DNA of 64,000 nucleotides from contig JBBELK010000490.1 in NCBI GenBank assembly GCA_037783545.1, positions 806,001 to 870,000 on the forward strand, read 5' to 3'. Positions 22,140 to 32,445 of the stretch are shown here, in pieces; within the stretch, counting starts at the first letter, position 1; each line of letters begins with the position of its first letter. A model generated the notes under the pieces. The model worked only from the letters and a program-made list of their open reading frames with translations. It had not been told where the DNA came from and searched no databases. A program made the translations under genes and the position numbers. This DNA comes from Henricia sp. BOLD:AAB3569. Taxonomy: Eukaryota; Echinodermata; Asteroidea; Spinulosida; Echinasteridae.

Positions 22140-22658
22140 GACTGGTTCCCGTCCACATATTCCACACAGGAGAATATAAGGACAGGTAAAGGGCGCTTCA
22201 TCTTGATCTGTAATTGGTCGTCTTTGCGCGTGCGCATTGTGTTTTTTATATTTAAAATTGGCCAAGCCTTTGCTTTAGGCAATGTACTTTATTTACATAT
22301 TTGGATATGTTCGACACGCACGGCCAAGTTACAAATGTCAATGCAAAATTTGCGCACTTACTAAAAAAAAATAGGCCTAATAATAATAACCACGTGACGG
22401 GCAGAATTCTGCCCGTCATGGCTGCCCTTTACCGATCCCTATATTTTCGCAATAAGCGAACCAATCTATAGGGTGTTAAGTAAGGTTGTTTTGCCCTTAC
22501 CCGACGTAATTGTTAGCACTGTATACTCAGTGCTTTCCACTGAGTATACAGTGCTAACAATTACGTCGGGTAAGGGCAAAACAACCTTACTTAACATTCA
22601 ATTTCCCCGACGTAAGTCCATAAATCAACTTCCAATCTATAGGGATCGGGAACCAATC
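22140..22658. mobile_element. Tc1-type MITE inserted in Pao pol
   Basis: The terminal repeats are GACTGGTTCCCG on the left and GATTGGTTCCCG on the right (inverted), with TA at 22138-22139 and 22659-22660. Removing it rejoins the two parts of the Pao reading (SVHDLQHDVL and AELQIHVVGLVQREV), give or take a base. The interior carries CGATCCCTATA...AATAAGCGAACC and the perfect hairpin at 22475-22595. The same terminal motif recurs at 51.6, 52.2, 53.7 and 56.1 kb. Confidence 0.78.
22475..22595. repeat. perfect 58-bp inverted repeat with 5-base loop
   Basis: The left arm 22475-22532 (starting GTTAAGTAAGGTTGTTTTGC) and right arm 22538-22595 are exact reverse complements, separated by CTTTC. No mismatch was found on reading both arms. 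Confidence 0.95.
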
Positions 22659-22665
22659 TAGAGCA

Positions 22666-22945
22666 CATCGTGCTGAAGATCGTGGACGCTGAGTCGTACC
22701 GGCTTGGGGACGATCGTAGCTTGCGTGCCACTCTGAACCACCTCTGATGATTTCGTCTTGACACGTTTCTCAAGCCTTTTCTTGAAGTCGATACAGGTGG
22801 CAATGACTCGCATAGCTTGACGCCAGTCTGAAAGACGTCCAAGGTTTATAGCGGGCTGTAGTGCTTGTGTAGCTAGGACTTTCACCGTCTTCACTTCTGG
22901 GTTACCTTTCACGAGTGGATAATAGGCTGGGCTTTGGTCGAAATT
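22666..22945 (-). pseudogene. BEL/Pao pol, segment before integrase
   Basis: The minus-strand frame reads SPAYYPLVKGNPEVKTVKVL, then LGRLSDWRQAMRVIATCIDF and KKRLEKRV. The NPEVK...SDW...A...FK arrangement is characteristic of the linker between RNase H and integrase in Pao elements. It is cut on the right by the start of the tandem array. Confidence 0.8.
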
Positions 22946-24185
22946 CGTTAACGGAATGGTTATCGGGCTTTATTTCCCTTTATAAAAAAAAATATCCGAA
23001 GTACAAAGTGTCCGAGAAGGGACACTCTGGAGACGGCTGTGAATGTTTTGAATTCGAGGGAGGTAACCCGTAGGTAATTAAAAGAAAAGCGCCCTCTCGA
23101 CACCGAAGTACTTTGAATAAAAACGTCACTGTTTCCGGTCTTTATTTACCTTTTTAAAAACATCCCTCTCGTGCCGCGATTATTCTAGGCAAGATATTTC
23201 TGGAGACGCGGGGACGCGGAGACGGCTGTGAATGTTTTGAATTCGAGTGGGGTATCCCGTCGATAAATAAAAGAAAAGCGCCCTCTCGACACCGAAGTAC
23301 TTTGAATAAAAACGTCTGACTGTTTCCGGTCTTTATTTACCTTTTTAAAAACATCCCTCTCGTGCCCCGATTTTTCTGGGCAAGAGGGTTTCTGGAGACG
23401 CGGAGACGGCTGTAAATGTTTTGAATTCGAGGGGGGTAACCCGTAGGTAATTTAAAGAAAAGCGCCCTCTGGACACCGAAGAACTTTGAATAAAAACGTC
23501 ACTGTTTCCGGTCTTTATTTACTATTTTTTAAACATCCTTTTCGTGCCGCGATTATTCTGGGCAAGAGGGTTTCTGGAGACGCGGAGACGCGGAGACAGG
23601 AGACGGCTGTAAATGTTTTGATTTCGAGGGGGGTATCCCGTCGATAAATAAAGAAAAGCGCCCTCTCGACACCGAAGTACTTTGAATAAAAACGTCACCG
23701 TTTCCGGTCTTTATTTACCTTTTTTTAAACATCTCTCTCGTGCCGCGATTATTCTGGCCAAGAGGGTTTCTGGAGACGCGGAGACGGCTGTAAATGTTTT
23801 GATTTCGAGAGGGGTATCCCGTCGATAAATAAAGAAAAGCGCCCTCTCGACACCGAAGTACTTTGAATAAAAACGTCACTGTTTCCGGTCTTTATAATAC
23901 CTTTTTTAAAACATCCCTCTCGTGCCGCGATTATTTTGGGCAAGAGAATTTCTGGAGACGCGGAGACGGGAGACGGCTGTGAATGTTTTGAATTCGAGGG
24001 GGGTATCATGTCGATAAATAAAAGAAAAGCGCCCTCTCGACACCGAAGTACTTTGAATAAAAACGTCACTGTTTCCGGTATTTATTTACCTTTTTTTAAA
24101 CATCCCTCTCGTGCCGCCATTATTCCGGGCAAGAGGGTCTCTGGAGACGCGGAGACGGCTGTGAATGTTTTGATTTTCAGGGGGA
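22945..24185. repeat. tandem array, ~190-bp unit, about six copies
   Basis: GTTTCCGGTCTTTATTTAC recurs at about 23131, 23322, 23504, 23700, 23881 and 24071, giving spacings of 181-196 bp. Each unit also has CTGGAGACGCGGAGACGGCT, AATGTTTTGAATTCGA, GTCGATAAATAAA and GCGCCCTCTCGACACCGAAG. GAATTC is partly conserved between units. It ends in a G-rich run at 24180. Confidence 0.9.
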
Positions 24186-24245
24186 GGGGGGGGAGGGGGG
24201 GGCGGTGGGGTGGGGGGGGGGTGGGGGGGGGGGGGGGGGGGCGGG
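24180..24245. repeat. G-rich low-complexity run
   Basis: Nearly all G on the plus strand with occasional T or A. Read quality and length are likely unreliable here. Confidence 0.85.
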
Positions 24246-24284
24246 GTATTTTGTTGGGATCGTTTCCGAGCGCCCCGGGGCCAA

Positions 24285-24520
24285 TTTCATAAAGCTGTTT
24301 AGCATAAATTTTTGCTTAATCAAAAATGTGTTTGCTTTATAAAAATGGGTCAATAGTCAAAATTGCATCTCAATTTGTGTTTTTTACAATATCTGCTATT
24401 CTTGTTAAGAACACAAGTTGAAATAAAATGTTAACTTTTAACACATTTTTATAAAGCAAACACATTTTTTATTAAGCAAATTTTTTTGCTAAACAAAAAC
24501 GTGTCACATTTCCTCAAATT
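24285..24520. mobile_element. palindromic MITE-like element
   Basis: Inverted arms: TTTTGCTTAATCAAAAATGTG...TTTGCTTTATAAAAATG on the left and CATTTTTATAAAGCAAACAC...TTAAGCAAATTTTTTTGCT on the right. Non-coding; terminal duplication not resolved. Confidence 0.65.
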
Positions 24521-24692
24521 TGGTAAGCAGCGGAGAGCCACATTACAACGTCTGTACGACGGCTGACTGTGAAGCCGCCATCTTGACAACGTATTTTGGC
24601 AAATAATCCATTCCATATTGAGCAAACGTTGGCGCCAACGTTAACGAACCGTTCGCGTGTTTGGAACGCAGCCCTGGTTTTACACACAATGG

Positions 24693-24982
24693 AAAGGGGG
24701 ATCGAGGGGGGTGGGGGGGGTGGGGGATGGGGGGTGGGGGATGGGGGTGGGGGGTGGGGGGGTGGGGGGGTGGGGGTGGGGGGGGGGGTGGGGGTGGGGG
24801 GGGGTGGGGGTGGGGGGAGGGAGGGTGGGGGAGGGAGGGGGAGGGAGGGTGGGGAGGGTGGGGGAGGGAGGGTGGGGGAGGGTGGGGGAGGGAGGGTGGG
24901 GGAGGGTGGGGGAGGGAGGGTGGGGGAGGGTGGGGGGAGGGTAGGGGAGGGAGGGTGGGGGAGGGTGGGAGGAGGGTGGGGA
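24693..24982. repeat. G-rich minisatellite (GGGTGGGGGAGGGA type)
   Basis: Irregular repeats of GGGTGGGGGAGGGAG. Long frames across it are Gly/Trp/Glu/Arg-rich on the plus strand and Pro/His/Ser-rich on the minus strand, and are repeat translations. The closely spaced G-runs could form G-quadruplexes on the plus strand. Confidence 0.92.
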
Positions 24983-25212
24983 TTGCACTCACTATGCTCC
25001 GTGCACGACCAAACTCTCTGTGGGGGTGTGCAGTGGGGCAAAAAATCCACAGAGTAACCAAATTCGCGGTTACTGTGTGGATTGTGCAATTTGCACCGCT
25101 CACTATGTGGATGGCGCTCACTATGTGGACGGTGTAACTGTGTGGATCGCCCCTCTCGTCGATAATTTTCGATAATTTTCGAAATTTCAGAGGCTTAGGG
25201 AGTTCTGTTTTG
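24983..25212. other. spacer between G-rich arrays
   Basis: It contains several near-copies of CACTATGTGGA (25020-25150), a small degenerate repeat. There is no gene. Confidence 0.6.
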
Positions 25213-25525
25213 TGGGGGAAGGGAGGGTGGGGGAGGGAGGGTGGGGAGGGAGGGTGGGGGTAGGGAGGGTGGGGGAGGGAGGGTGGGGGAGGGAGGGTGG
25301 GGGGAGGGATGGTGGGGGAGGGAGGGTGGGGGAGGGAGGGTGGGGGAGGGTGGGGGAGGGTGGGGGGTGGGGGAGGAGGAGGGTGGGGGAGGGAGGGTGG
25401 GGGAGGGAGGGTGGGGGAGGGAGGGTGGGGGAGGGTGGGGGAGGGTGGGGGGGTGGGGGAGGAGGAGGGTGGGGGAGGGAGGGTGGGGGGAGGGGGGTGG
25501 GGGTGGGGGTGGGGGGGGGAGTTGC
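25213..25525. repeat. second G-rich minisatellite
   Basis: Same GGGTGGGGGAGGGAG unit type as 24693-24982 and more regular. The two blocks are likely pieces of one expanded array separated by about 230 bp. Confidence 0.92.
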
Positions 25526-26332
25526 CCGCGGGGTTCACTTGGTCTCACCAAATGACCGTTCTGCTCATTTGTTGCAATTGGGCTACTACCAAATGACTTT
25601 GGACATCAACTAAACAAAACACTCTGAAGTCGCTCAGGAAACTTTTTTTCAACAACTTGCATATGGACCTTTTAAACTTTGAGATAGTGATGTGTTATGA
25701 TATATGCACTCCACTCTATACATACGATACATGTAGCTGCAAAATACTGGTATGAACTACTTTTAAATACAATACACGTATAATATTTACAAATCAATAA
25801 GTTGATATACCCTGCAAAAAGTTGCAAATAATTTTCGGCATTTATGGAAGACATTATTTAACCAATATAATACTTGCATATGACCACAGGCACAACATAA
25901 TTTGGGCAATTAAATTTGTGTACAGTATACATACTTCCAAAATAAATTACATGCACATTGTTATTGCGAGTGTAAAATTAAAGCAGCTGATTTTTTCTAT
26001 ACATCAATGAGTTACAATTTCAAATTAAAATTTTGATTTTGTACAATAACCAGCATTATTATAAAAAATCAAGCTTTTGCGAATACCGTGCATTTCTGAT
26101 ACTGTGCAGCACATTATCTGATACGCTGGGTGCACAAAATCACGCGCATCATGCATCGAGTGAATGCACTGTGCGTGTACGTGCAACGCGCGCATGAGTA
26201 CTGCAACAAAAGCACATGCAGTTATAAACGTTGAAAAGGAACTGGAGTTTTCAATACCAAACGGACAAAAATCTTGCAGAAATCTTACAAAACAAAAAAG
26301 ATATAAGCTTCATTTTATATGACAATAATAAT
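25526..26332. other. unassigned AT-rich non-coding stretch
   Basis: No exon, element boundary or tandem structure is recognised. Confidence 0.45.
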
Positions 26333-26462
26333 ATTGGATGTCTTTTCGGGTGATATGAGAATATACCGCACTCGTCATGAAAATACCCAAAATTGTCCTT
26401 TGGCTCGTTCCGTATTTTCATGACTCGTGCGGTATATTTTCACCTTCAAACCCATCCAATAT
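26333..26462. mobile_element. short foldback element
   Basis: GAGAATATACCGCAC...TCATGAAAATAC on the left pairs with GTATTTTCATGA...GTGCGGTATATTTTC on the right, with ATTGGATG / CATCCAAT at the outer ends. It is non-coding. Confidence 0.75.
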
Positions 26463-26602
26463 TACAGTATATAAATACACCATGATACATGTAGCACGCA
26501 AACCTGCCGCCTTTTTTCATGCAAATTCTTTAGGGTATTAACACTGAAATTTGTTATTTTTGAAAATGGAAAAATGCTAAAAGGTGTGGATTCGATCTCT
26601 TA

Positions 26603-27108
26603 ATGGCTCGGTCACACATACGCGACGCACGGCCCGCACATTGAAAATTAATTTAAAAATGGAAAATAAAATTAGTGCGTCGTTGTGCGCCCAACTTTTG
26701 TCAGGATTTGGGAGAAGCTAGCGAGTTGACAACGAATGCACATCGTGTTGCTAGCGCGCTGCGCGTATACAGGGCGCATACAGAGCGCATACAGAGCGCA
26801 CATGTTAAACAATCCAACGAATGCACATCGTGTGCTCTGCGTGTGTCTGGCGTTGGTCCAGCGCGCTCTGCGCTTGTCTGCCGTCCTTCTGGCGTGTATA
26901 TTCATGCGTCGAGCTCCGCGCACATTTTTGTGCATGCACAAAAATCCCGACGCACACAGCGAATGACAACGAATGCATAGCGTTGGTCCAGCGCGCTCGA
27001 CGAACGAGTAACGAATGCTGACGCACACCTAGCGAACGACGACGCACTGGCCAAAATTGCTATTTTTTAAGTGCGCGGGCCGTGCGTCGTGTATGTGTGA
27101 CTGGCGCA
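26603..27108. mobile_element. foldback element with GCGTCGC-type interior
   Basis: The ends are GTCACACATACGCGACGCAC and, inverted, GTGCGTCGTGTATGTGTGAC. The interior is rich in GCGCATAC / GCACATCGTG repeats that generate long but meaningless frames on both strands. The GTCACAC terminus is shared in style with other foldback elements in this window (59866, 30838). Confidence 0.78.
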
Positions 27109-27635
27109 TAACGCATATCGTGCAGCATATATAAGTCCATATCGTACTACACTTTAAGTTTATTTAATTGATTCCGCATGAGTTGTCTATCTTGCACCTA
27201 TGGCGCTATATTATGCTTTGCTTTTGAGTGATTTCAATTAATATTTTATTATGCCTTTTTTTGCTTAACTAAATATTTGTAGTGAAAGTTGGGAAAAAAG
27301 GCAACTACACTTTAAGAATCAAGTAAACCGTTGACAGGAATACAATTTGACATGTTGGAAGAAGCAATGAGCTCTGCATCGGAAAATAGAAGTTCAATAT
27401 CAAAGCAATGCATAGTGTTTGTTATTAAGTGCATACAGTCCACATATTTACATGTACATCTACACAATTTAACTTGAAAAACGATGTATACATGCACATG
27501 ATTGTAATTACATGTACGTGTATTTTGAAAGAACTGACTACATGACATACATGTTGGCAAATTGGTTAGTAATCATTAACAATACATGTATTACTTTGAA
27601 CGATACTGATTCGTCAATGACGGTAAATATAATAT
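27109..27635. other. unassigned AT-rich stretch
   Basis: No supported gene. Several TACATGTA-type words occur. Confidence 0.4.
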
Positions 27636-28326
27636 GGAATGATTTTGAGGGTGATATGAGAATTTGGTATTCGATTTAACCAGTTGATGACGCCGGGATT
27701 ATTTTTTGGGGGGAAAAAAGAAAAGAAAAAAAAAGGCAAATGCAATTGGCCAAAAGTTACATGCAAGACCAAGCGAAGCACCACAAATACCGGTACCGAC
27801 TCTCGAGTAATTTCTACATTCATTCTATGAATCCTCTACCCAAAAGATCTAGTCTAGGTTAGACATTCATTATCGATAGTAAAGGGCGTGAGCTAACACG
27901 CATGTTGTCCGTGGCAGTGGCGCGCTTCTTTAGCTTAAACAGCAACCTCACGTGGCACGAGTTTATGCAAATTACCTTCAGCAGTACGAACGCCTTGTGT
28001 CAAGCACGACGATCACCTTAATAGTTTTTCTTTATTTTTGGGCTGGAAATCTTGTGCAATAACAAAGAAAAACATTAGGTGATTTGCATAAACTCGCGCC
28101 ACTACCACAGACAACAGGCGCAGCGTGTTAGCTCACGCCGGACTATCGATTAACGCCTAACTAAGGCTACAAAAGATCATACTTTGCAACACTCCGAGTC
28201 AACCGCCCCTGTGACTGTACACTGCCAGAACATTTAAGACACCGCATAAGCCAAAGGTGAGTTTGGTATTTTCATGATAAGTACAATTATGTACGTATGT
28301 ATTCTCATATCAACCTCAAAACCATT
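27636..28326. mobile_element. nested foldback element
   Basis: Outer arms: GAATGATTTTGAGGGTGATATGAGAAT-type sequence at 27636-27662 and its inverse at about 28300-28326. A second, inner inverted repeat (27885-28145) pairs GGCGTGAGCTAACACGC with GCGTGTTAGCTCACGCC and GAGTTTATGCAAAT with ATTTGCATAAACTC. It looks like one foldback unit inside another, with no coding region. Confidence 0.72.
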
Positions 28327-28442
28327 CAATTGTATTGTTATAAAGCTTTTACGTTATTTTGTATGATTTTTCTTTCTGGGTGCAGTTTATTTTCTGCGTT
28401 TACAACTGCATGCAGTTTTGTTGCTGTTGTGCGGTATTTTTT

Positions 28443-28474
28443 AATACGGTTCACCGTATACGGTGAACCGTATT
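28443..28474. repeat. perfect 32-bp palindrome
   Basis: AATACGGTTCACCGTA followed directly by its reverse complement TACGGTGAACCGTATT, with no spacer. Confidence 0.95.
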
Positions 28475-28485
28475 ACGCGTATAAG

Positions 28486-28665
28486 TGAATGGGACAAAGC
28501 AACCGGACTATTGGTTGCCAGGTAATTGTGTGCACTATGTAGCAACAGCACCAGCTTAGTGTGTTACTTTCTAAACTGCACCTCCATTTGAAAGTGAAGA
28601 ATTCGGGGCACCAGACATTATGCAAATGTTTACACGCAAATGGCTAATTGGGGGATCTATTTAAA
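28486..28665. repeat. dispersed repeat, copy 1 of 2
   Basis: Aligned with 34967-35155 in the same orientation. Shared blocks include AAAGCAACC(G/A)GACT, GGTTGC, GGGCACCAG and CATTATGCAAAT, then GCTAATTGGG. About 70-75% similar by eye. Confidence 0.7.
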
Positions 28666-28777
28666 ATGCACTATAGTTTCCCTGAAAGCTTTACATTATA
28701 TTTAAAATATTATATCCTTAACATGTTGACAACGACACCAGTACGACACAAGCAGACACTGACTACCACCACATAAG

Positions 28778-29251
28778 GGGCCGTCCATAAAGTACGTACG
28801 CACGGAGGGGGGAGGGGGTGGTCCAAGCCAATGCGCAAACCGAAAATTTGCTTTTAGTAAATCGGGAAAGGATGGAAAAGTTGGCCATAGCTTCAGACCT
28901 TGTACAAAACATTACTAGGCTACACATTTTTCTCACTCCTCAATTTAGGTTCTTTTTCATTAAATCTGTATTTACTGATGATTGATGTGTCATTGTAAGT
29001 AAAAAAAAATGCAAAAGAAATTTATACATTTTGTAATTTATTTCAGATTTTGGAGGCGACATGCAAATCGTACTAGTAGTATACATGTAGCACTATGCAT
29101 GTAGTACTGAATTACTAATGCTTTATTGCCAATGCTGAGGTATATATGGAATGCGTATGCGTACACAGGGGAGGGGAGTTGGAGCCACTGCGTACGACAT
29201 GCGTAGAGGTGGGTGGGCATTTCATGCGTACGTACTTTATGGACGGCCCCT
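28778..29251. mobile_element. PIF/Harbinger-type MITE
   Basis: The ends are GGGGCCGTCCATAAAGTACG and its inverse, with TAA on each side, a 3-bp duplication of the TWA kind used by PIF/Harbinger elements. The interior has no transposase. The TIR sequence resembles widely dispersed animal MITEs. Confidence 0.82.
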
Positions 29252-29353
29252 AATTGGCTCCCGACCACCACATAATTGGCTCCCCGGCAGATAGATAGAG
29301 GAACACTAATAACCCGTATTACTTTGCTTAAATAGTACATTGTATTACGTGTC

Positions 29354-30070
29354 AAAAAAAATGTCCTACTTTTAATCTTAAATAACTTTGTCATTTTTCA
29401 ACGGATTTAAACCAAAATTTCACATCATGTAAATGAGGCCTGACAAATGTTATTGAGTGACTTTCATCAGTTTTGTCAAAAAGGTTGAGATTTAAACACC
29501 ATACAAACAAAAAGTCAATTTCAGAATTCGCTACTTTCGACTTGGCCTCCTTTAATGTCAATACGTCGCTGGAATGTGTGTGCTGAGCCGAAAGCTTCCG
29601 AGGAAAGGCGCCTGCGGGATCACTCCAAATATTATGCACCTATCAATTGTTTCTCCCCCCCCCACCCCCCGCGCTGCCCCACCCCCTAGGTGGGGGTTTG
29701 GTCACATTTTTCATGCCCCAGGGTGGGGCATTTGGCACATTTTCTGTGCATGTTTGTGCATTTTTGCGCATGTTTTGCACCCGAGGGTGGGATTTTTGTC
29801 ACCTAAATGTTGCCCCAGGGGTGGGGATTTTGTCACGCAAAAAGTGACAATCCCCACCCCTTAGGTGGGGTAGTCTGGGGGGAGGGGTGGGGGAAACAAT
29901 TGATAGGTGCATTACGCAAACCATCTCGATCATTTCGCACAATTCATCAAGAGGTGCAAAGGGACCTCAGACATAGACAATTTCTTTGACAATGGCGGAT
30001 GCCAAGGCCTTTTTTACATGTGAAATTTTGGTTTAAATCCGTTGAAAAAAGTACATGTAGGACATGTTTT
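29354..30070. mobile_element. inverted-repeat element interrupted by a MITE
   Basis: The left end AAAAAATGTCCTAC...AACGGATTTAAACCAAAATT pairs with the right end AATTTTGGTTTAAATCCGTT...GTAGGACATGTTTTTT. The interior is non-coding. A MITE of the TGCACCTATCAATTG family has inserted into it at 29637-29913. Confidence 0.78.
29637..29913. mobile_element. foldback MITE, TGCACCTATCAATTG family, copy 2
   Basis: Same termini as 19358-19565 (ATGCACCTATCAATTGTTTC and inverse) with C-rich and G-rich flanking arms and CCCCACC/GGTGGGG hairpins. It contains an extra segment with TTTGTGCATTTTTGCGCATG repeats. Confidence 0.88.
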
Positions 30071-30158
30071 TTTTATTTTTTGGCACGTAGAATATAATAC
30101 AGCAGTGTTGTACATGTACGCATCATACTGCTATACATTTTGTAATATGTATACATAT

Positions 30159-30526
30159 ACATGGGGTGTTTCAAAATAAAGTGAAATTTTAGGCCTATAG
30201 CCTGTAAGAGGCTGCCCAGCAATAACCGTAGTTATATTTTAACATGTTTCATGAAATATCTTGTGTTGGGCATTACCAAGCTTATGTGGAGCCATACATT
30301 TTAGAACGTGTCTCACTCTCCATGTCAACCAAAGATTAACACCAAGTTTGCTGATTGATCAATTAACTGAAACAATTAATGACCCTGCTGAAAAGTACTT
30401 TATAACAATATCACTTCTCAATAAAAAAAAATGTGGTTCAATATCTGTAGAGATATGCTTATTTCACGCCACTTGGAATTTTGGTTGACAGATATATTTG
30501 TTATGTTATTTTGAAACACCCCACAG
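30159..30526. mobile_element. MITE with GGGGTGTTTCAAAATAA ends
   Basis: GGGGTGTTTCAAAATAAAGT at 30161 is matched in inverted form by TTATTTTGAAACACCCC at 30508-30524. It is about 365 bp with no coding region of note. Confidence 0.82.
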
Positions 30527-30689
30527 CATAATAATTTACAAAAGCACTCTAGGCGGAGACTGGACACTGGAGCATATTGGCAGCGATTAATGTGCATGCA
30601 TCACACATCAAGAGTGCATTTTGTTAAATCGTGGTTGCCTGAAAGTACTTCGGGTTTCCACCTTTCCAAAATCAAAGAAATTCACTTGA

Positions 30690-30837
30690 ATAGACCGTAT
30701 CGAATAGCCGCCATTTCGTGGGGCAGTTTCTTTGTTCCTTGAGGACATGCATGGTTGCACATATTGTGCTTCCATTGTTAAACGGTTTAAGTAACAAGAG
30801 GTGCCCCACGAAATGGCGGCTATTCGATACGGTCTAT
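30690..30837. mobile_element. palindromic MITE, AGACCGTATCGAATAGCC family, copy 1
   Basis: Arms TAGACCGTATCGAATAGCCG...TTTCGTGGGGCA and the exact inverse flank a loop of about 75 bp. A second copy in the opposite orientation is at 61520-61674. Confidence 0.88.
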
Positions 30838-32445
30838 AAGGGCCCTCTCACACACGGAAAAATCTCGAGCGCGAGCGGCAGGTCTGAGTTTCACGAGTTG
30901 GTAAATTTGGTTAAAGCCCCAGTGGATCATTTGCAATGACCCCAAAAAGTAAACTACAGGGGAAAAGTTCTGAAAGTAAAGATTGAATTAATACCAACTT
31001 CCCAATGAAAGGTTTTCGCTCAAAATGATATAATTTTACCATAAAATAATCCGTAAAGATGAAATTATTTAGATCGTTTGCAAACGATTTACTTATTTTT
31101 GGTTCGCATCTACGCGGTCCAAAATGCATGGGCGCTGTGTACTGTGTGCGTGTTCCAACGCGATGCATTTTTATGGATCGCACGCACACGCAGTATGTGC
31201 GCCACAGAGTGCATGACGCAAGCCACATATAGTACCCGATCAACTGAGAACGAATATTTGAAACGCCCCGCCAAGGCCAGGAAAATGCATACGGATTTTC
31301 ATGGTTTTTTTAAACGTGGTACATTTGACAAAGCTGAAATTTCTTCGGATGAGTTTGTTGATGTCTTTCTTATGATTTATAATGGTTTTATTCGCAGAAT
31401 CGCTCAAAAACAGATCATCTACAGGGCCTTTAACTCGAGAAAACTCGTGGGACAACTTGTAACAACTCGTAGCAGCGCGCAGCTGGTGTTAACATTTCGG
31501 CCACGAGTTGCCAACTCGTGCAACACTTGCCAAACTCATGCAACTCGTGTGTAACTCGTAGGCCACTAGTACAATTCGTAGCAATCTCGTACAGCAATGT
31601 ATCACATGAGTTTGATACGAGTTATAAGACTTCAAGCACGAGTTGCAAGAGTCGGTGAAGTTCCAGATGGTTTGGCGCAAAATGCCGAAGTCGGGTAACT
31701 CGTACCAAACTCGTAACTGTCTCGCAGTAAGTTCAGAAAGCTCGTGGTGAACTCGTGAGTTACTTGGCCTAATTCGTAATAACTCGTAGTTAAAGGCCCT
31801 GTAGATGATCAGTTTTTGAGCGATTCTGCGAATAAAACCATTATAAATCAAAAGAAAGGCATCAACAAACTCATCCGAAGGAATTTTAGCTTTGTCAAAT
31901 GTACCACGTTTTAAAAAAAAAACATGAAAATCCATACGCGTTTTCCTGATCTTGGCGGGGTGTTTCAAATATTCGTTCTCAGTTGATCGGGTACTATGTG
32001 GCTTGCGTCATACAGTGCGTGTGCGCGCGATCCATAAAAATGCATCGCGTTGGAACACGCACACGCAGCACACAGCGCCCATGCATTTTGGACCGCGTAA
32101 ATGCGAACCAAAAATAAGTAAATCGTAAATCAGTAAATAATTTCATCTTTACGAATTATTTTCTGGTAAAACTATATAATTTTGAGCAAAAATATTTCAT
32201 TGGGTAGTTGCTAACAATTCAATTTTTACTTTCAGAACTTTTCCCCTGTAAACTCGTCGATTACTTTTTGGAGTCATTGCAAATGATACACTGGGCCTTT
32301 AACTCGTAAAACTCGAAGTACACTCGTACCAGGCTCGTATCAAATTTGTACCTAACTCTTAGTACACTCGTAGTATACTCGTAGACATTGTGACGCCAAA
32401 GGTTTCACCAAGATTTTTTCTGCGTGTGAGCTAGAGGGCCTTGAG
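30838..32445. mobile_element. 1.6-kb foldback element with ACTCGT-rich core
   Basis: Outer ends AAGGGCCCTCTCACACACGG and, inverted, AAGGCCCTCTAGCTCACACG. Long arms 30911-31436 and 31787-32302 are complementary over about 520 bp (for example GATCATCTACAGGGCCTTTA and its inverse at the inner ends, and ATTTACTTATTTTTGGTTCG in both). The centre, 31437-31786, is filled with ACTCGTA/ACGAGTT words. No transposase is encoded; frames across the arms are not conserved between the two arms. Confidence 0.85.

Larger units (their letters stand above)
20692..22945 (-). mobile_element. BEL/Pao LTR retrotransposon pol remnant
   Basis: The minus strand carries the 3' half of a Pao-type polyprotein: the region before integrase (22666-22945), the integrase zinc and catalytic regions (21341-22139) and the integrase C-terminus (20692-21060). 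It is interrupted by a Tc1-type MITE at 22140-22658 and broken by frame changes. gag, protease and RT are absent; the left limit abuts a 190-bp tandem array. No LTR was recognised. Confidence 0.85.

Noticed and set aside
24514..25551. Long Pro/His-rich and Gly/Trp-rich open frames
   Set aside because: They are translations of G-rich minisatellites with no stop-generating bases; both strands and several frames are open at once.
26672..27047. Overlapping Arg/Ala/His-rich frames on both strands
   Set aside because: They lie inside a foldback element made of GCGCATAC-type repeats; no domain is seen and the two strands mirror each other.
31078..31968. 158- and 159-codon frames on opposite strands
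   Set aside because: They are the two arms of one inverted repeat translated on opposite strands (shared FNGFIRRIAQK-like text); no recognised domain and no codon conservation between arms.
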